Below, one piece after another: positions 27,015 to 35,545 of a DNA stretch of 64,000 bases. This DNA is from an uncultured Chloroflexota bacterium. Its GTDB lineage: Bacteria; Chloroflexota; Anaerolineae; Aggregatilineales; Phototrophicaceae. The stretch lies in the NCBI GenBank assembly GCA_937974245.1, contig CALJKV010000046.1, positions 62,001 through 126,000 of the forward strand, written 5' to 3'. Under the pieces are notes generated by a model that worked only from the letters and a program-made list of their open reading frames with translations, was not told where the DNA came from and ran no database searches. Position 1 is the first letter of the stretch. Each line of letters opens with the position of its first letter. A program made the position numbers and the translations under genes.

Positions 27015-30000
27015 ATGACGACACTACACGCACCTTCTCGCCCGGAAAATCCCACACATCCCTTTAACCGTGTACTCGGCTGGGGGGTGACGCTGAATTG
27101 GGAAACCCTGGTTTACATTGCGATCTTCCTGCTGGCGATTTTCACCCGCTTCTACCTGCTTGGTGACCGGGTGATGAGTCACGATGAGAGCCTGCATACG
27201 CGCTTCTCGTATGACCTTTATCAGCAAGGCATCTACAATCACACGCCGCTGATGCACGGGCCAATTCTCTTCCATGTGACGGCCTTCATGTATGCCCTGT
27301 TTGGCGATAGCGACTTCACGTCACGCATTTACCCAACCGTGATGGGCATTCTCACCGTGATGTTCCCACTATTGTTTCGTCGCTGGCTGGGACGGTGGGG
27401 GGCGATTCTGGTGTCAATCATGCTGCTCGTCTCGCCTTTGCTGCTCTACTATAACCGCTACATCCGCCATGATTCGCCCACCATATTCTTTGCCATGTTG
27501 GTAGCCTATGCCATCTTCATGTACTTGAATGGCCCGTCCGATCGGCGTCGCAGGGCACGTTGGCTCTATATCCTCTCCTTCGGAATGATCGGGATGCTCG
27601 GCTCAAAGGAAGTCGCGTTTATTTATATTGCCATTTTTGGCAGCTTCCTGACCTTGTACTGGCTTGTCCGCATGGCACAGCATTTCTGGAACGTTCCGGG
27701 AAAGTCCATATTGTACTTTGTGTCCATTGCCGGGTTATTGGGTGGTGTTGCGGCTCTGGGAATGTATGTCGTACTGACCATCTCGCCCATCGACGCAGCG
27801 TCGGCAGCCGGGGCCGGTAGTCTGGGCGCAGTAACTCTGACCAATTGGACGCTGCTGGTAGTTTTGTTCATCGTTGCGACGCTGTTGGCGACCCTCTTAT
27901 GGGTGTTTCGCTCGCGCCTGGGACAGGTTCCCTGGCTTGATGTCCTGCTGGTTGTGGCGCTGATCATTGTAGTAGTGGCCGGGCTAATCATCATTGAAGA
28001 ACGTTCTCACGTTGTTGCTTCCGATTCGTCTCAGCCCGCCGCACCCGCAGTTCCCGGCCAGGAGATTATTGTCGAACAGACTCTATCGCGCTTCAGTGTT
28101 CTGCCGCTGGCGCTTCTGTGGATAGTCTCCATAATTCTGATTATCGGGTTGATTTTTACGGCGCGGGCCGGTTGGTGGCGCACCCTGCACCGTTTCCCTG
28201 AATTCGACGTCTTGCTCCTGATGGGTACGCTCATCTTGCCCTGGTTAGCAGCTTTTCCCGTTAAATTCACCGGGGCGCAGGCCAACGATTACATTGCTAT
28301 CGGCGAATCCCTTCCAGTCTTTTTGCAGCAGATCATCCCGGCTACCACCCCGGAAGAATATGGGCGGGTGGCGTTAGCGCTGTTGGCAATCGTTCCAATG
28401 TTCGCCGTGTCCATTACCGCCGGGCTGGTGTGGAACTGGAAACGCTGGTTGGTTTCCGCCGCAATCTTCCACGTCATATATCTATTCTTCTTCACTACCA
28501 TGTTCACCAATATGCGCGGCCTGGCCGGGATGTACAACAGCCTGGGCTACTGGCTGGAACAGCAGGGCGTCCGGCGCGGCAGCCAACCGCAGTATTACTA
28601 TCTTGTGCTGATTATGCCGTTTTACGAGTTCCTGCCGATCATTGGCAGTGTGCTGGCGATGTTCAGTGGCCTGGGTATTTTCTGGCGCTTCCGTCGGGAT
28701 CGGCAAGAAGAGCGGGATACCTGGTTATCAAAAGCTAAACGCGAAGAGAAGAGTATCAGTGATTTACTGCCAGACGAGGGCGACGAGCCGGAAGCCGTCA
28801 TGGTGGATTTCGACTCCGGGATCGTTGACCGCGTGTATCCTCGAAGTCGTCGTGGTACTGCGGAGTGGCTGAAGCATGTGCCATTCCTCTTGTTTGTCTC
28901 CTGGTGGGGTATCCTCAATCTGATTGCTTATACCCTCGCCGGCGAGAAGATGCCCTGGTTAGGTACACACATGACGGTTCCACTGATCTTGCTGGCCGGG
29001 TGGTACTTTGGACGCATCCTGGATCGGGCCGACGGGCGGGTATTCTTCCATCGCGGGTGGCTTTATCTGCTGCTGCTTCCGGTCTTATATGTGGCCTTCG
29101 CGCAGATTATCGGGCCGTTCCTCGTCGGCCAGGGTATTGGCGGCCTGACTCAACAGGATTTAGCAAGTGCTTATCGCTGGTATACCGGGGTGCTGCTGGC
29201 AGCAGGCGTGTTATTCGTGCTATACCGCCTGGTTTCACAGACTGGTTGGCGGCATCTGCGGCAAATGTTTGCAGTAGCCTTTTTTGCGGTGCTGGCCTTT
29301 ATTACCTTCCGCTCGGCGTGGATGGCGTCGTTTGTGAACTATGACCTCGCAACAGAATACCTGGTGTATGCTCATGCCGCCCCCGCGAATAAGACGGTTG
29401 TGGTCAAGTGGCTGGAAGAGATCAGCCGCCTGACAACGGACGGCATGAATATTCGCTTTGTCTATGATGATCGTATGTCTTGGCCGGGTAGCTGGTACTT
29501 CCGCGAGTTCCCCAACAGCGTTTTTGCCGGGGCGAATCCCAGTCCGCGCCTGATGGAAGACGCTGTGGCGGTGATTGTTGGCGGGGCAAACCGCGCCGCG
29601 GTGGAAGCCGCCCTCGAAGACCGCTACTACTTGATGGATGAAGAGGGTTTTATGCGCTTGTGGTGGCCGATGCAGGATTACTTTGGCCTCACACCGGAAC
29701 GTGTTGTCAATGTACTTGACTTTTCGCCGGAAAATGTCCAGGCGGCGCAGATTCGTCAGGGCCTCTTCAATATCTGGTGGTGGCGTGACTACACCGCTTA
29801 TGGCGCGGCGGTTAATAAGGACTTCTCGATTACCAACTGGCCGGTTTCCGAGCGCATGTACTTTTATGTCCGCAAGGATGTGGCCGCTCAGGTATGGAAT
29901 CTCGGCATTGGTGATGGAACGGTCATGAATCCCCTGGATGCTGTGACGGTGAACGCTTGCTCTGCCAACTGGGAGCCGCGTTTGGCGGAAATTGTGTTGG

Positions 30001-31058
30001 GCAGCCAGGGGGCGGCGGCGGGTTTCCTCAATCACCCGCTGGATATGGCAATTGGGCTGGATGGTCGTATCTATGTGCCGGAGGAATATAACCACCGCAT
30101 CGCCGTCTTTGATCAGAGTGGCAATTTCCTGAACACGATAGGGCAGGAGGGCGCACCCCAGCCGCAGCAGGTGACATTCGAGCGTCCGAACAGTATCGCG
30201 GTGGGGCCAAGTGGTAACTTGTACGTGGCCGATACCTGGAATTTCCGTATCATCGTGCTGTCCCCCGATGGAGACTATATCCGTAGTTGGGGTCAGCGTG
30301 GTGAATATGGCTGGGAAGCCCGCACCGAGCCGTTTGATGCCTTCTGGGGGCCGCGTGCCGTTGCGGTGGATAACCAGGAACGGGTCTACGTGGCGGATAC
30401 CGGAAACAAGCGCGTGCGCGTTTATACCAGCGACGGGCAGTTCCTGTATGACATTGGTTCGGGTGGCAGCGGCACCGGCCAGCTTGACGAACCCAGCGGC
30501 CTGTCTATCAGCGATGATGGTTTGCTGTATGTGGCTGATACGTGGAATCAGCGTATTTCCGTCTTTACGCTGGAAGGCGCTCCCGTGTACCAGTATATGA
30601 CCGCTACTGGCGAGTCAACCAACAGCTTCAAAGTGCGCGGCTGGCGTGATGACCTGGGCAACCGCCCTTACCTTGCGGTGGATAGCACTCGTGATATCGT
30701 CTATGTTGGCGATCCCGATGCCGGGCGCGTCCTGGTGTACGACAGAGCTGGCAACTGTCTTGGCTCGTTTGGACAGTTGGGTAGCGCCGAAAGTCTGGAC
30801 GCCACCCAGTTTGTTACGGTGGGTGGTTTAAGCCTGGATTCTGCCGGTAATCTTTATGTCACTGATTCGGGTGGCGGACGTGTGCTGCGCTTCCCGCCTT
30901 ACGAGCGCATCGAGTCCATAGTCCCTGAGGGTATCCAGCCGCTTGTTATTGAGGGCGATGGCCCGGAAGCGACATCTGAATTGGTTGTGCCGCCGGAAGT
31001 GACCGAAGACTTACCGCCGGCTGCCGGATCCACTGATGAGGTGGACGCTCCTGGCTGA
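27015..31058 (+). CDS. GT39 / Agl23-like membrane protein with C-terminal NHL propeller
   Basis: A 1347-residue protein. The N-terminal 900 residues form a polytopic GT39-type module with the exterior motif MSHDESLHTRFSYDLYQQG (His-Asp-Glu near residue 55) and PLMHGPILFHVTAFMYALFG, the layout of the TIGR03663 'flippase activity-associated protein Agl23' family. From about residue 1005 to 1295 six NHL-type repeats can be counted, each with a core like GNLYVADTWNFRIIVLS. They should fold as a six-bladed beta-propeller outside the membrane. The last 50 residues are acidic and disordered. AGAGG precedes the ATG. It follows the anti-sigma gene by 15 bases and closes the glycan block. The propeller may bind glycan or partner protein. 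Confidence 0.85.
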   Translation: MTTLHAPSRPENPTHPFNRVLGWGVTLNWETLVYIAIFLLAIFTRFYLLGDRVMSHDESLHTRFSYDLYQQGIYNHTPLMHGPILFHVTAFMYALFGDSDFTSRIYPTVMGILTVMFPLLFRRWLGRWGAILVSIMLLVSPLLLYYNRYIRHDSPTIFFAMLVAYAIFMYLNGPSDRRRRARWLYILSFGMIGMLGSKEVAFIYIAIFGSFLTLYWLVRMAQHFWNVPGKSILYFVSIAGLLGGVAALGMYVVLTISPIDAASAAGAGSLGAVTLTNWTLLVVLFIVATLLATLLWVFRSRLGQVPWLDVLLVVALIIVVVAGLIIIEERSHVVASDSSQPAAPAVPGQEIIVEQTLSRFSVLPLALLWIVSIILIIGLIFTARAGWWRTLHRFPEFDVLLLMGTLILPWLAAFPVKFTGAQANDYIAIGESLPVFLQQIIPATTPEEYGRVALALLAIVPMFAVSITAGLVWNWKRWLVSAAIFHVIYLFFFTTMFTNMRGLAGMYNSLGYWLEQQGVRRGSQPQYYYLVLIMPFYEFLPIIGSVLAMFSGLGIFWRFRRDRQEERDTWLSKAKREEKSISDLLPDEGDEPEAVMVDFDSGIVDRVYPRSRRGTAEWLKHVPFLLFVSWWGILNLIAYTLAGEKMPWLGTHMTVPLILLAGWYFGRILDRADGRVFFHRGWLYLLLLPVLYVAFAQIIGPFLVGQGIGGLTQQDLASAYRWYTGVLLAAGVLFVLYRLVSQTGWRHLRQMFAVAFFAVLAFITFRSAWMASFVNYDLATEYLVYAHAAPANKTVVVKWLEEISRLTTDGMNIRFVYDDRMSWPGSWYFREFPNSVFAGANPSPRLMEDAVAVIVGGANRAAVEAALEDRYYLMDEEGFMRLWWPMQDYFGLTPERVVNVLDFSPENVQAAQIRQGLFNIWWWRDYTAYGAAVNKDFSITNWPVSERMYFYVRKDVAAQVWNLGIGDGTVMNPLDAVTVNACSANWEPRLAEIVLGSQGAAAGFLNHPLDMAIGLDGRIYVPEEYNHRIAVFDQSGNFLNTIGQEGAPQPQQVTFERPNSIAVGPSGNLYVADTWNFRIIVLSPDGDYIRSWGQRGEYGWEARTEPFDAFWGPRAVAVDNQERVYVADTGNKRVRVYTSDGQFLYDIGSGGSGTGQLDEPSGLSISDDGLLYVADTWNQRISVFTLEGAPVYQYMTATGESTNSFKVRGWRDDLGNRPYLAVDSTRDIVYVGDPDAGRVLVYDRAGNCLGSFGQLGSAESLDATQFVTVGGLSLDSAGNLYVTDSGGGRVLRFPPYERIESIVPEGIQPLVIEGDGPEATSELVVPPEVTEDLPPAAGSTDEVDAPG

Positions 31059-31065
31059 TTCTCTC

Positions 31066-31094
31066 TTGTCAGTAAATATCCGATATGTTACAAT
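31066..31094 (+). promoter_or_regulatory. Strong housekeeping promoter of the nusA operon
   Basis: TTGTCA at 31066-31071 and TACAAT at 31089-31094 have an exact 17-base spacer. It starts a leader of about 155 bases that carries two hairpins ahead of nusA. Confidence 0.8.
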
Positions 31095-31112
31095 AGCTTT
31101 CGTTGGAAGGTG

Positions 31113-31135
31113 AAAAGTGGGCAACCCCCACTTTT
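31113..31135 (+). promoter_or_regulatory. Leader hairpin upstream of nusA
   Basis: AAAAGTGGG (31113-31121) and CCCACTTTT (31127-31135) form a perfect 9-bp stem with the 5-base loop CAACC, followed by T and GCAC. It starts about 12 bases from the predicted transcription start. A similar stem is, from memory, common in leaders of rimP-nusA operons in other phyla; here rimP itself is absent. Confidence 0.6.
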
Positions 31136-31166
31136 TGCACTTAAAGGGTTATTATCCGTCTTTGAT

Positions 31167-31196
31167 GCTCAAGCGCCCATCCTAGTTTGAGCGTTT
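31167..31196 (+). terminator. Terminator-like hairpin in the nusA leader (possible attenuator)
   Basis: GCTCAA (31167-31172) pairs with TTGAGC (31187-31192), followed by GTTTTG. Lying between promoter and nusA, it could act as an attenuator through which NusA level feeds back. The stem is only 6 bp with a 14-base loop, so a weak terminator at best. Confidence 0.35.
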
Positions 31197-31255
31197 TGCT
31201 ATATACTAAAAGTAGATGAATTTCCCCAGAGTACAGCGGGAGTTGAAGCAGCAGC

Positions 31256-33184
31256 ATGAGAAGTGAAGTCGAAATTGCTTTTAACGAAATCTCTGAACTC
31301 CGATCGCTTAGCCGCGACGTAGTTCTTGAGGCGTTGGAAAGTGCCCTCGTTTCGGCCTATCGTCGCGACGTCGGTGCCAGTGCCGCCCAGGCCGTTGAGG
31401 TCACTGTTGACTCGAATACGGGCCGGGTGCGTATTTTTGTTGAAAAAGAAGTCGTGGAAGACGTGCAGAGTCCCAATACCGAAGTGGACCTGGAAAAAGC
31501 GCGTTACTTTGATCCAGAAGCGGATTTGGGCGATATGGTCATGGTGCAGGTGGAGGGTACGACCAAGAAGTTTGGTCGCATCGCTGCACAGACTGCCAAG
31601 CAGGTCATTTTACAGAAAATCCGGGAAGCGGAGCGAAACGCCCTTTTTGAGGAATATGCTGACCGCGAAGGCGATTTAATTACGGCGACGGTACAAAATG
31701 TCAACGCCGCCATGATTACCGTGAGCCTGGGCCGCACCGAGGCGATGATGCCGCGCAACCAGCAGATTCCCGGTGAGCGTTACAAGCCGCATGATAAGCT
31801 TCGGGCATACGTCCTTGAAGTGAAAAAGAGCAATCGCGGCCCACAGATTGTGATTAGCCGCAGCCACCGTAATATGCTGCGCCGCCTGCTGGAATACGAA
31901 GTGCCGGAAATCTTCAACGGTCAGGTTGAAATCAAGAATATCGCCCGCGAACCCGGCCAGCGCTCAAAGGTTGCTGTCACCGCTCTCCAGGAAGGGATTG
32001 ACCCGGTAGGGGCGTGCGTCGGGATGCGTGGTATTCGTATTCAGAATATTGTCAAAGAACTCCACGACGAGAAGATTGATGTGATCGAGTGGAATTCCGA
32101 CCATGAGGTTTTTATTGCCAAGGCGCTCAGTCCGGCGCGGGTGAGTGGTGTATACCTGGATGATGATCCAGATGCCGGGCGTACGGCGGTGGTGCTGGTG
32201 CCAGATGACCAGCTTTCCCTGGCGATTGGTCGCGAAGGTCAGAACGCACGCCTGGCGGCAAAACTCACGGGCTGGCGTATTGATATTAAGAGCGTTTCCG
32301 AAGCTGTGCAGAATGCCCTGGATAAAATTGAGCAGCCGCCGCTGGCCGCTTTAGGGGCACAAGTATCGGATATGCTGGCCGAAGTGCATCGTATCATCGA
32401 GAAGAAACTTCTCAATAAAGCGATCATGCCCGAGGAATACCAGGTACTCAATAAATTCGCGGCTAAGGTTGAAAAAGCCTGGCAATCTGAGCGTGAAGCG
32501 GCACGTCAGGCACGTTTGCAAGAGATCAATGCCGTTAAATCAACCCTGCCGGAAAATGCCTTTGCGTTGCCAGTTGGTCTGCTTGATTTGCCCGATGACA
32601 TTATTGAAGCGTTAGAACCCATGAGTAATGTGGGCGAGATCATGTTGCGCTTCCTGATTGATGAGGGACGCCTCAAGCGCCTGTTATCGAACCTTAGTGG
32701 GGATCCATTGTCGCGCGTACGGGATGCGTTAGATAAGATCGTTATCCCCGATGTATTGCCGGATATGGCTGCTGAACTGAAGGCCGAAGCGGAATCTGAG
32801 TTGGCTCAGGCCACCGTGTCACCTGCAAGATCAGCCACGTCAAGTGAAGTGCCTGCTGACGTGGATGATGAGGCTGTGATTTTGTCGGTCTTTGGTGATG
32901 AAGACATCGTTGAACCCAAGCCCGCCACTGCCCGGCCTAAACCAGTGCGGGTAGCGGCCGCCGCCCCGGCTGTGGCTGATGACGACGAAGCGGATGAAGG
33001 GGACGAAGACCTGGATGCTTTGCTCACATCAGGTACCGGCGACAAGAAGAAAGACCGCAAGAGCCGCAAGGAACGCCAGCAGCGTCGTCAGTTGGTGTTT
33101 GATGAGGAGGTTGGTGAGATTGTTGCCAAACGGCGTCGGAAAGGCAGCCGTCGTCGTGAAGACTGGGAAGACTACGAGATTTAG
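31256..33184 (+). CDS. nusA: Transcription termination/antitermination factor NusA
   Basis: RNA polymerase-binding factor acting in pausing, termination and antitermination. The N-terminal domain (1-130) has EIAFNEISELRSLSRDVVLE. The S1 domain (about 135-205) includes VQNVNAAMITVSLGRTEAMM. KH1 has VGACVGMRGIRIQNIVKEL and KH2 has LAIGREGQNARLAAKLTGWR. After about residue 350 comes an extension with a helical DLPDDIIEALEPMSNVGEI segment and then a long acidic-then-basic tail rich in DDDEADEGDED and KKKDRKSRKERQQRR. At 642 residues it is longer than the usual 350-500. No rimP gene precedes it. It heads the operon nusA-ylxR-infB-rbfA-nrnA. Confidence 0.95.
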   Translation: MRSEVEIAFNEISELRSLSRDVVLEALESALVSAYRRDVGASAAQAVEVTVDSNTGRVRIFVEKEVVEDVQSPNTEVDLEKARYFDPEADLGDMVMVQVEGTTKKFGRIAAQTAKQVILQKIREAERNALFEEYADREGDLITATVQNVNAAMITVSLGRTEAMMPRNQQIPGERYKPHDKLRAYVLEVKKSNRGPQIVISRSHRNMLRRLLEYEVPEIFNGQVEIKNIAREPGQRSKVAVTALQEGIDPVGACVGMRGIRIQNIVKELHDEKIDVIEWNSDHEVFIAKALSPARVSGVYLDDDPDAGRTAVVLVPDDQLSLAIGREGQNARLAAKLTGWRIDIKSVSEAVQNALDKIEQPPLAALGAQVSDMLAEVHRIIEKKLLNKAIMPEEYQVLNKFAAKVEKAWQSEREAARQARLQEINAVKSTLPENAFALPVGLLDLPDDIIEALEPMSNVGEIMLRFLIDEGRLKRLLSNLSGDPLSRVRDALDKIVIPDVLPDMAAELKAEAESELAQATVSPARSATSSEVPADVDDEAVILSVFGDEDIVEPKPATARPKPVRVAAAAPAVADDDEADEGDEDLDALLTSGTGDKKKDRKSRKERQQRRQLVFDEEVGEIVAKRRRKGSRRREDWEDYEI

Positions 33185-33192
33185 CAGGTTAT

Positions 33193-33483
33193 ATGATGAT
33201 GAACCCAACACGCCAACAACAGCGCCGGAAGCATATTCCTATCCGCACCTGTGTTGTTTGCCGGGAAAAAGATGGCAAACGCGCTCTGTTCCGCGTCGTT
33301 AGGACTCAAGATGGGTTGCAATTAGACCCTACCGGTAAGATGAGCGGACGCGGCGCATATCTGTGTATTAATCCTGAGTGCTGGGAACGTGCCGCTACCA
33401 CCGATATTTTAAATAAGGCCTTGCGTATGACGCTCACGGTAGATGACCGGACGCGCCTGCGCCAGGCCGTACCGTCACCATAA
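33193..33483 (+). CDS. ylxR: YlxR family protein (DUF448)
   Basis: A 96-residue RNA-binding protein of the YlxR/RnpM family. The signature RKHIPIRTCVVCREKDGK is at residues 12-29, RVVRTQDGLQLDP forms the next strand, and GRGAYLCINPECW the conserved loop. The family sits between nusA and infB in many bacteria; the B. subtilis member binds RNase P RNA. It follows nusA by 8 bases and is translated in the same operon. Three Met codons in a row at the start make the exact initiation point ambiguous by up to two residues. Confidence 0.93.
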   Translation: MMMNPTRQQQRRKHIPIRTCVVCREKDGKRALFRVVRTQDGLQLDPTGKMSGRGAYLCINPECWERAATTDILNKALRMTLTVDDRTRLRQAVPSP

Positions 33484-33537
33484 TGGATGTTACCCATGAT
33501 GGATTCACGGTGTATCTCATGAATAACGATCAATTAT

Positions 33538-33584
33538 AGCGGTAGGAGGGTCTAAAAGCCGTCGGCTTTTCCTGACCTGCCGCT
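33538..33584 (+). promoter_or_regulatory. Structured element in the ylxR-infB gap
   Basis: The 123-base gap before infB contains two nested stems. An outer stem pairs AGCGGTAGG (33538-33546) with CCTGCCGCT (33576-33584), 9 bp with one G-U pair. An inner stem pairs AAAAGCC (33554-33560) with GGCTTTT (33564-33570) around a 3-base loop. The element ends about 10 bases before the infB ribosome-binding site (GAGGAGG). It could be a regulatory RNA structure or an RNA-processing site. Confidence 0.5.
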
Positions 33585-33606
33585 CCCCTGTACTGAGGAG
33601 GATCAT

Positions 33607-35406
33607 ATGGCACAGGAAAAGCAGGCTGTACTGCTACCCGATTATCTAACCGTTCGCGATCTGGCTGAGATCATTGATGCCAGCCCGATTGAGGTCATGA
33701 AGCGGCTGATCGCGAATGGAATTATGGCTTCGATCAATCAGCAAATTGACTTTGATACGGCAGCAATTGTCGTTGAGGAAATGGGGTTTGAGGCCCAATC
33801 TGCCAGCGCCGCTGTGGCTGTTGCCGAGCGGCAGAAGGCCGCTGAAGCCCAGACCTGGCGCAAGAAATACACGCAGGAAAAAACCGAGGACTTGCAGCGC
33901 CGCCCCCCGATTGTGACGATTCTCGGCCACGTAGATCATGGCAAAACCACCCTTTTAGACACCATTCGCAAAACACGAGTTGCTGCTGGCGAAGCGGGCG
34001 GGATTACCCAGCACATTGGTGCTTACAGGGTACAGCACAATGGTCGCTTGATTACCTTTCTCGATACACCCGGTCACGAAGCATTCACAGCAATGCGGGC
34101 ACGTGGTGCGCATGGTGCCGATGTCGCGGTGCTGGTTGTAGCCGCCGACGATGGCGTAATGCCTACCACTCGTGAAGCGATTGACCATGCCCGCGCTGCC
34201 AATGTGCCCATTATCGTGGCGATCACGAAAACCGACCTGCGTAACGCCAATGTGGAAGGCACGAAGAAGAGCCTTATGGAAGTGGGGTTGACCCCCGACG
34301 AATGGGATGGAGACACCCTGGTTGTGCCGGTCTCGGCGGTCAAAGGTCAGGGGATTGATGACCTGCTGGAAGCGATTCTCCTGATGGCTGATGATAGTGA
34401 TGTCGTTGCCAATCCGCAGAGCGATGCCTCCGGTATCGTGATTGAAGCCAAAGTGGATCCCAGTCGGGGTACTGTGGCGACTTTGCTCGTGTTGAATGGC
34501 ACGCTCAAACGCGGTGATACGGTGGTGGCCGGTAAAGCCTATGGTCGTATTAAAGCGATGTTCGATGAAAACAGCAAGCAAATCAAGGATGCACCGCCTT
34601 CTACCCCTGTTTCTGTGTTGGGGTTGAGCGAGACACCCCAACCGGGTGATGCTTTTGAGACAGTCAAAAATGATAAGGTAGCACGTGGAATTGCGGAAGA
34701 ACGCCAGGAAATTGAAGATGCGCAGAAGACGCAGCCCGCCCGCGCACTAACACTCGAAGACGTCTTCGCCCACTTTTCCAACAGTCAGTCTAAAGAACTC
34801 AGCCTGATTGTGAAGGTCGACGTACAGGGGACGCTCCAGCCGATTATCGACTCCCTTCACCAATTGGCGGAAAACAACACACAGGGCATCGGCATCCGTA
34901 TTCTGTCCTCGGATGTTGGTCATGTGACCGAAAATGATGTGATGCTCGCCAGTGCTTCCGGTGCGATCATCATTGGCTTTGGTGTGAATGTGGATAATGC
35001 TGCCCGCCGTACTGCTGACTCCCAGGGTGTAGACATCCGCGTCTATAACATCATCTACAAACTGCTGGAAGATATCGAACTTGCCCTGGAGGGCTTGCTC
35101 GAACCGACGTACGCCGAAAAGACAATCGGCACAGCGGAAGTGCGGCAGGTCTTTCGCATTCCGCGCATTGGCGTGATTGCCGGTTGTTATATCCGTGATG
35201 GTGAGGCCCGGCGTAATGCCCGTACCCGTGTCAAGCGCGGCAGCAAAGTGCTGGCAGAGAATGTGGCGGTAGGCTCACTCAAGCGCATGACTGAAGATGT
35301 GCGCGAGGTGCGCTCCGGCTTTGAATGTGGTATCGGCCTGAACGGTTTCAACGATTTTGAAAACGGGGATATGATCGAGTTCTATGTAACAGAACGGGTC
35401 AACTAG
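33607..35406 (+). CDS. infB: Translation initiation factor IF-2
   Basis: A GTPase that delivers fMet-tRNA to the 30S subunit and drives subunit joining. The N-terminal IF2_N helix bundle is at residues 14-60 (DLAEIIDASPIEVMKRLIAN). The G domain has P-loop GHVDHGKTT (107-115) and DTPGHEAF (153-160). The base-recognition motif reads TKTD (207-210) in place of the usual NKxD. Domains II-IV follow (about 275-599), ending in EFYVTERVN. At 599 residues it lacks the long N-terminal extension of enterobacterial IF-2, as in many Gram-positive and Chloroflexota forms. GAGGAGG lies 5-6 bases before ATG 33607. YlxQ/L7Ae, often encoded between ylxR and infB, is absent. Confidence 0.96.
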   Translation: MAQEKQAVLLPDYLTVRDLAEIIDASPIEVMKRLIANGIMASINQQIDFDTAAIVVEEMGFEAQSASAAVAVAERQKAAEAQTWRKKYTQEKTEDLQRRPPIVTILGHVDHGKTTLLDTIRKTRVAAGEAGGITQHIGAYRVQHNGRLITFLDTPGHEAFTAMRARGAHGADVAVLVVAADDGVMPTTREAIDHARAANVPIIVAITKTDLRNANVEGTKKSLMEVGLTPDEWDGDTLVVPVSAVKGQGIDDLLEAILLMADDSDVVANPQSDASGIVIEAKVDPSRGTVATLLVLNGTLKRGDTVVAGKAYGRIKAMFDENSKQIKDAPPSTPVSVLGLSETPQPGDAFETVKNDKVARGIAEERQEIEDAQKTQPARALTLEDVFAHFSNSQSKELSLIVKVDVQGTLQPIIDSLHQLAENNTQGIGIRILSSDVGHVTENDVMLASASGAIIIGFGVNVDNAARRTADSQGVDIRVYNIIYKLLEDIELALEGLLEPTYAEKTIGTAEVRQVFRIPRIGVIAGCYIRDGEARRNARTRVKRGSKVLAENVAVGSLKRMTEDVREVRSGFECGIGLNGFNDFENGDMIEFYVTERVN

Positions 35407-35437
35407 TCTCTGCGTCGGTTAAGGTAATATCGCTTAA

Positions 35438-35515
35438 TTGAGGGGCAGTGGGCTTTTCGTTCACTGCCCGTTAGCCCAATGATAGCAGCCTGGTTTCTGA
35501 TGGAATTCCCCTCAA
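35438..35515 (+). promoter_or_regulatory. Intercistronic RNA structure between infB and rbfA
   Basis: Two inverted repeats lie in the 139-base gap. GGGCAGTG (35443-35450) pairs with CACTGCCC (35462-35469), an 8-bp hairpin. TTGAGGGG (35438-35445) pairs with CCCCTCAA (35508-35515), also a perfect 8 bp. The two share bases 35443-35445, so they cannot both form fully. The rbfA ribosome-binding site AAGGAG is at 35533-35538, just downstream. Confidence 0.5.
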
Positions 35516-35545
35516 CGAGCTGTTCCCCCAGGAAGGAGTGAAGTG

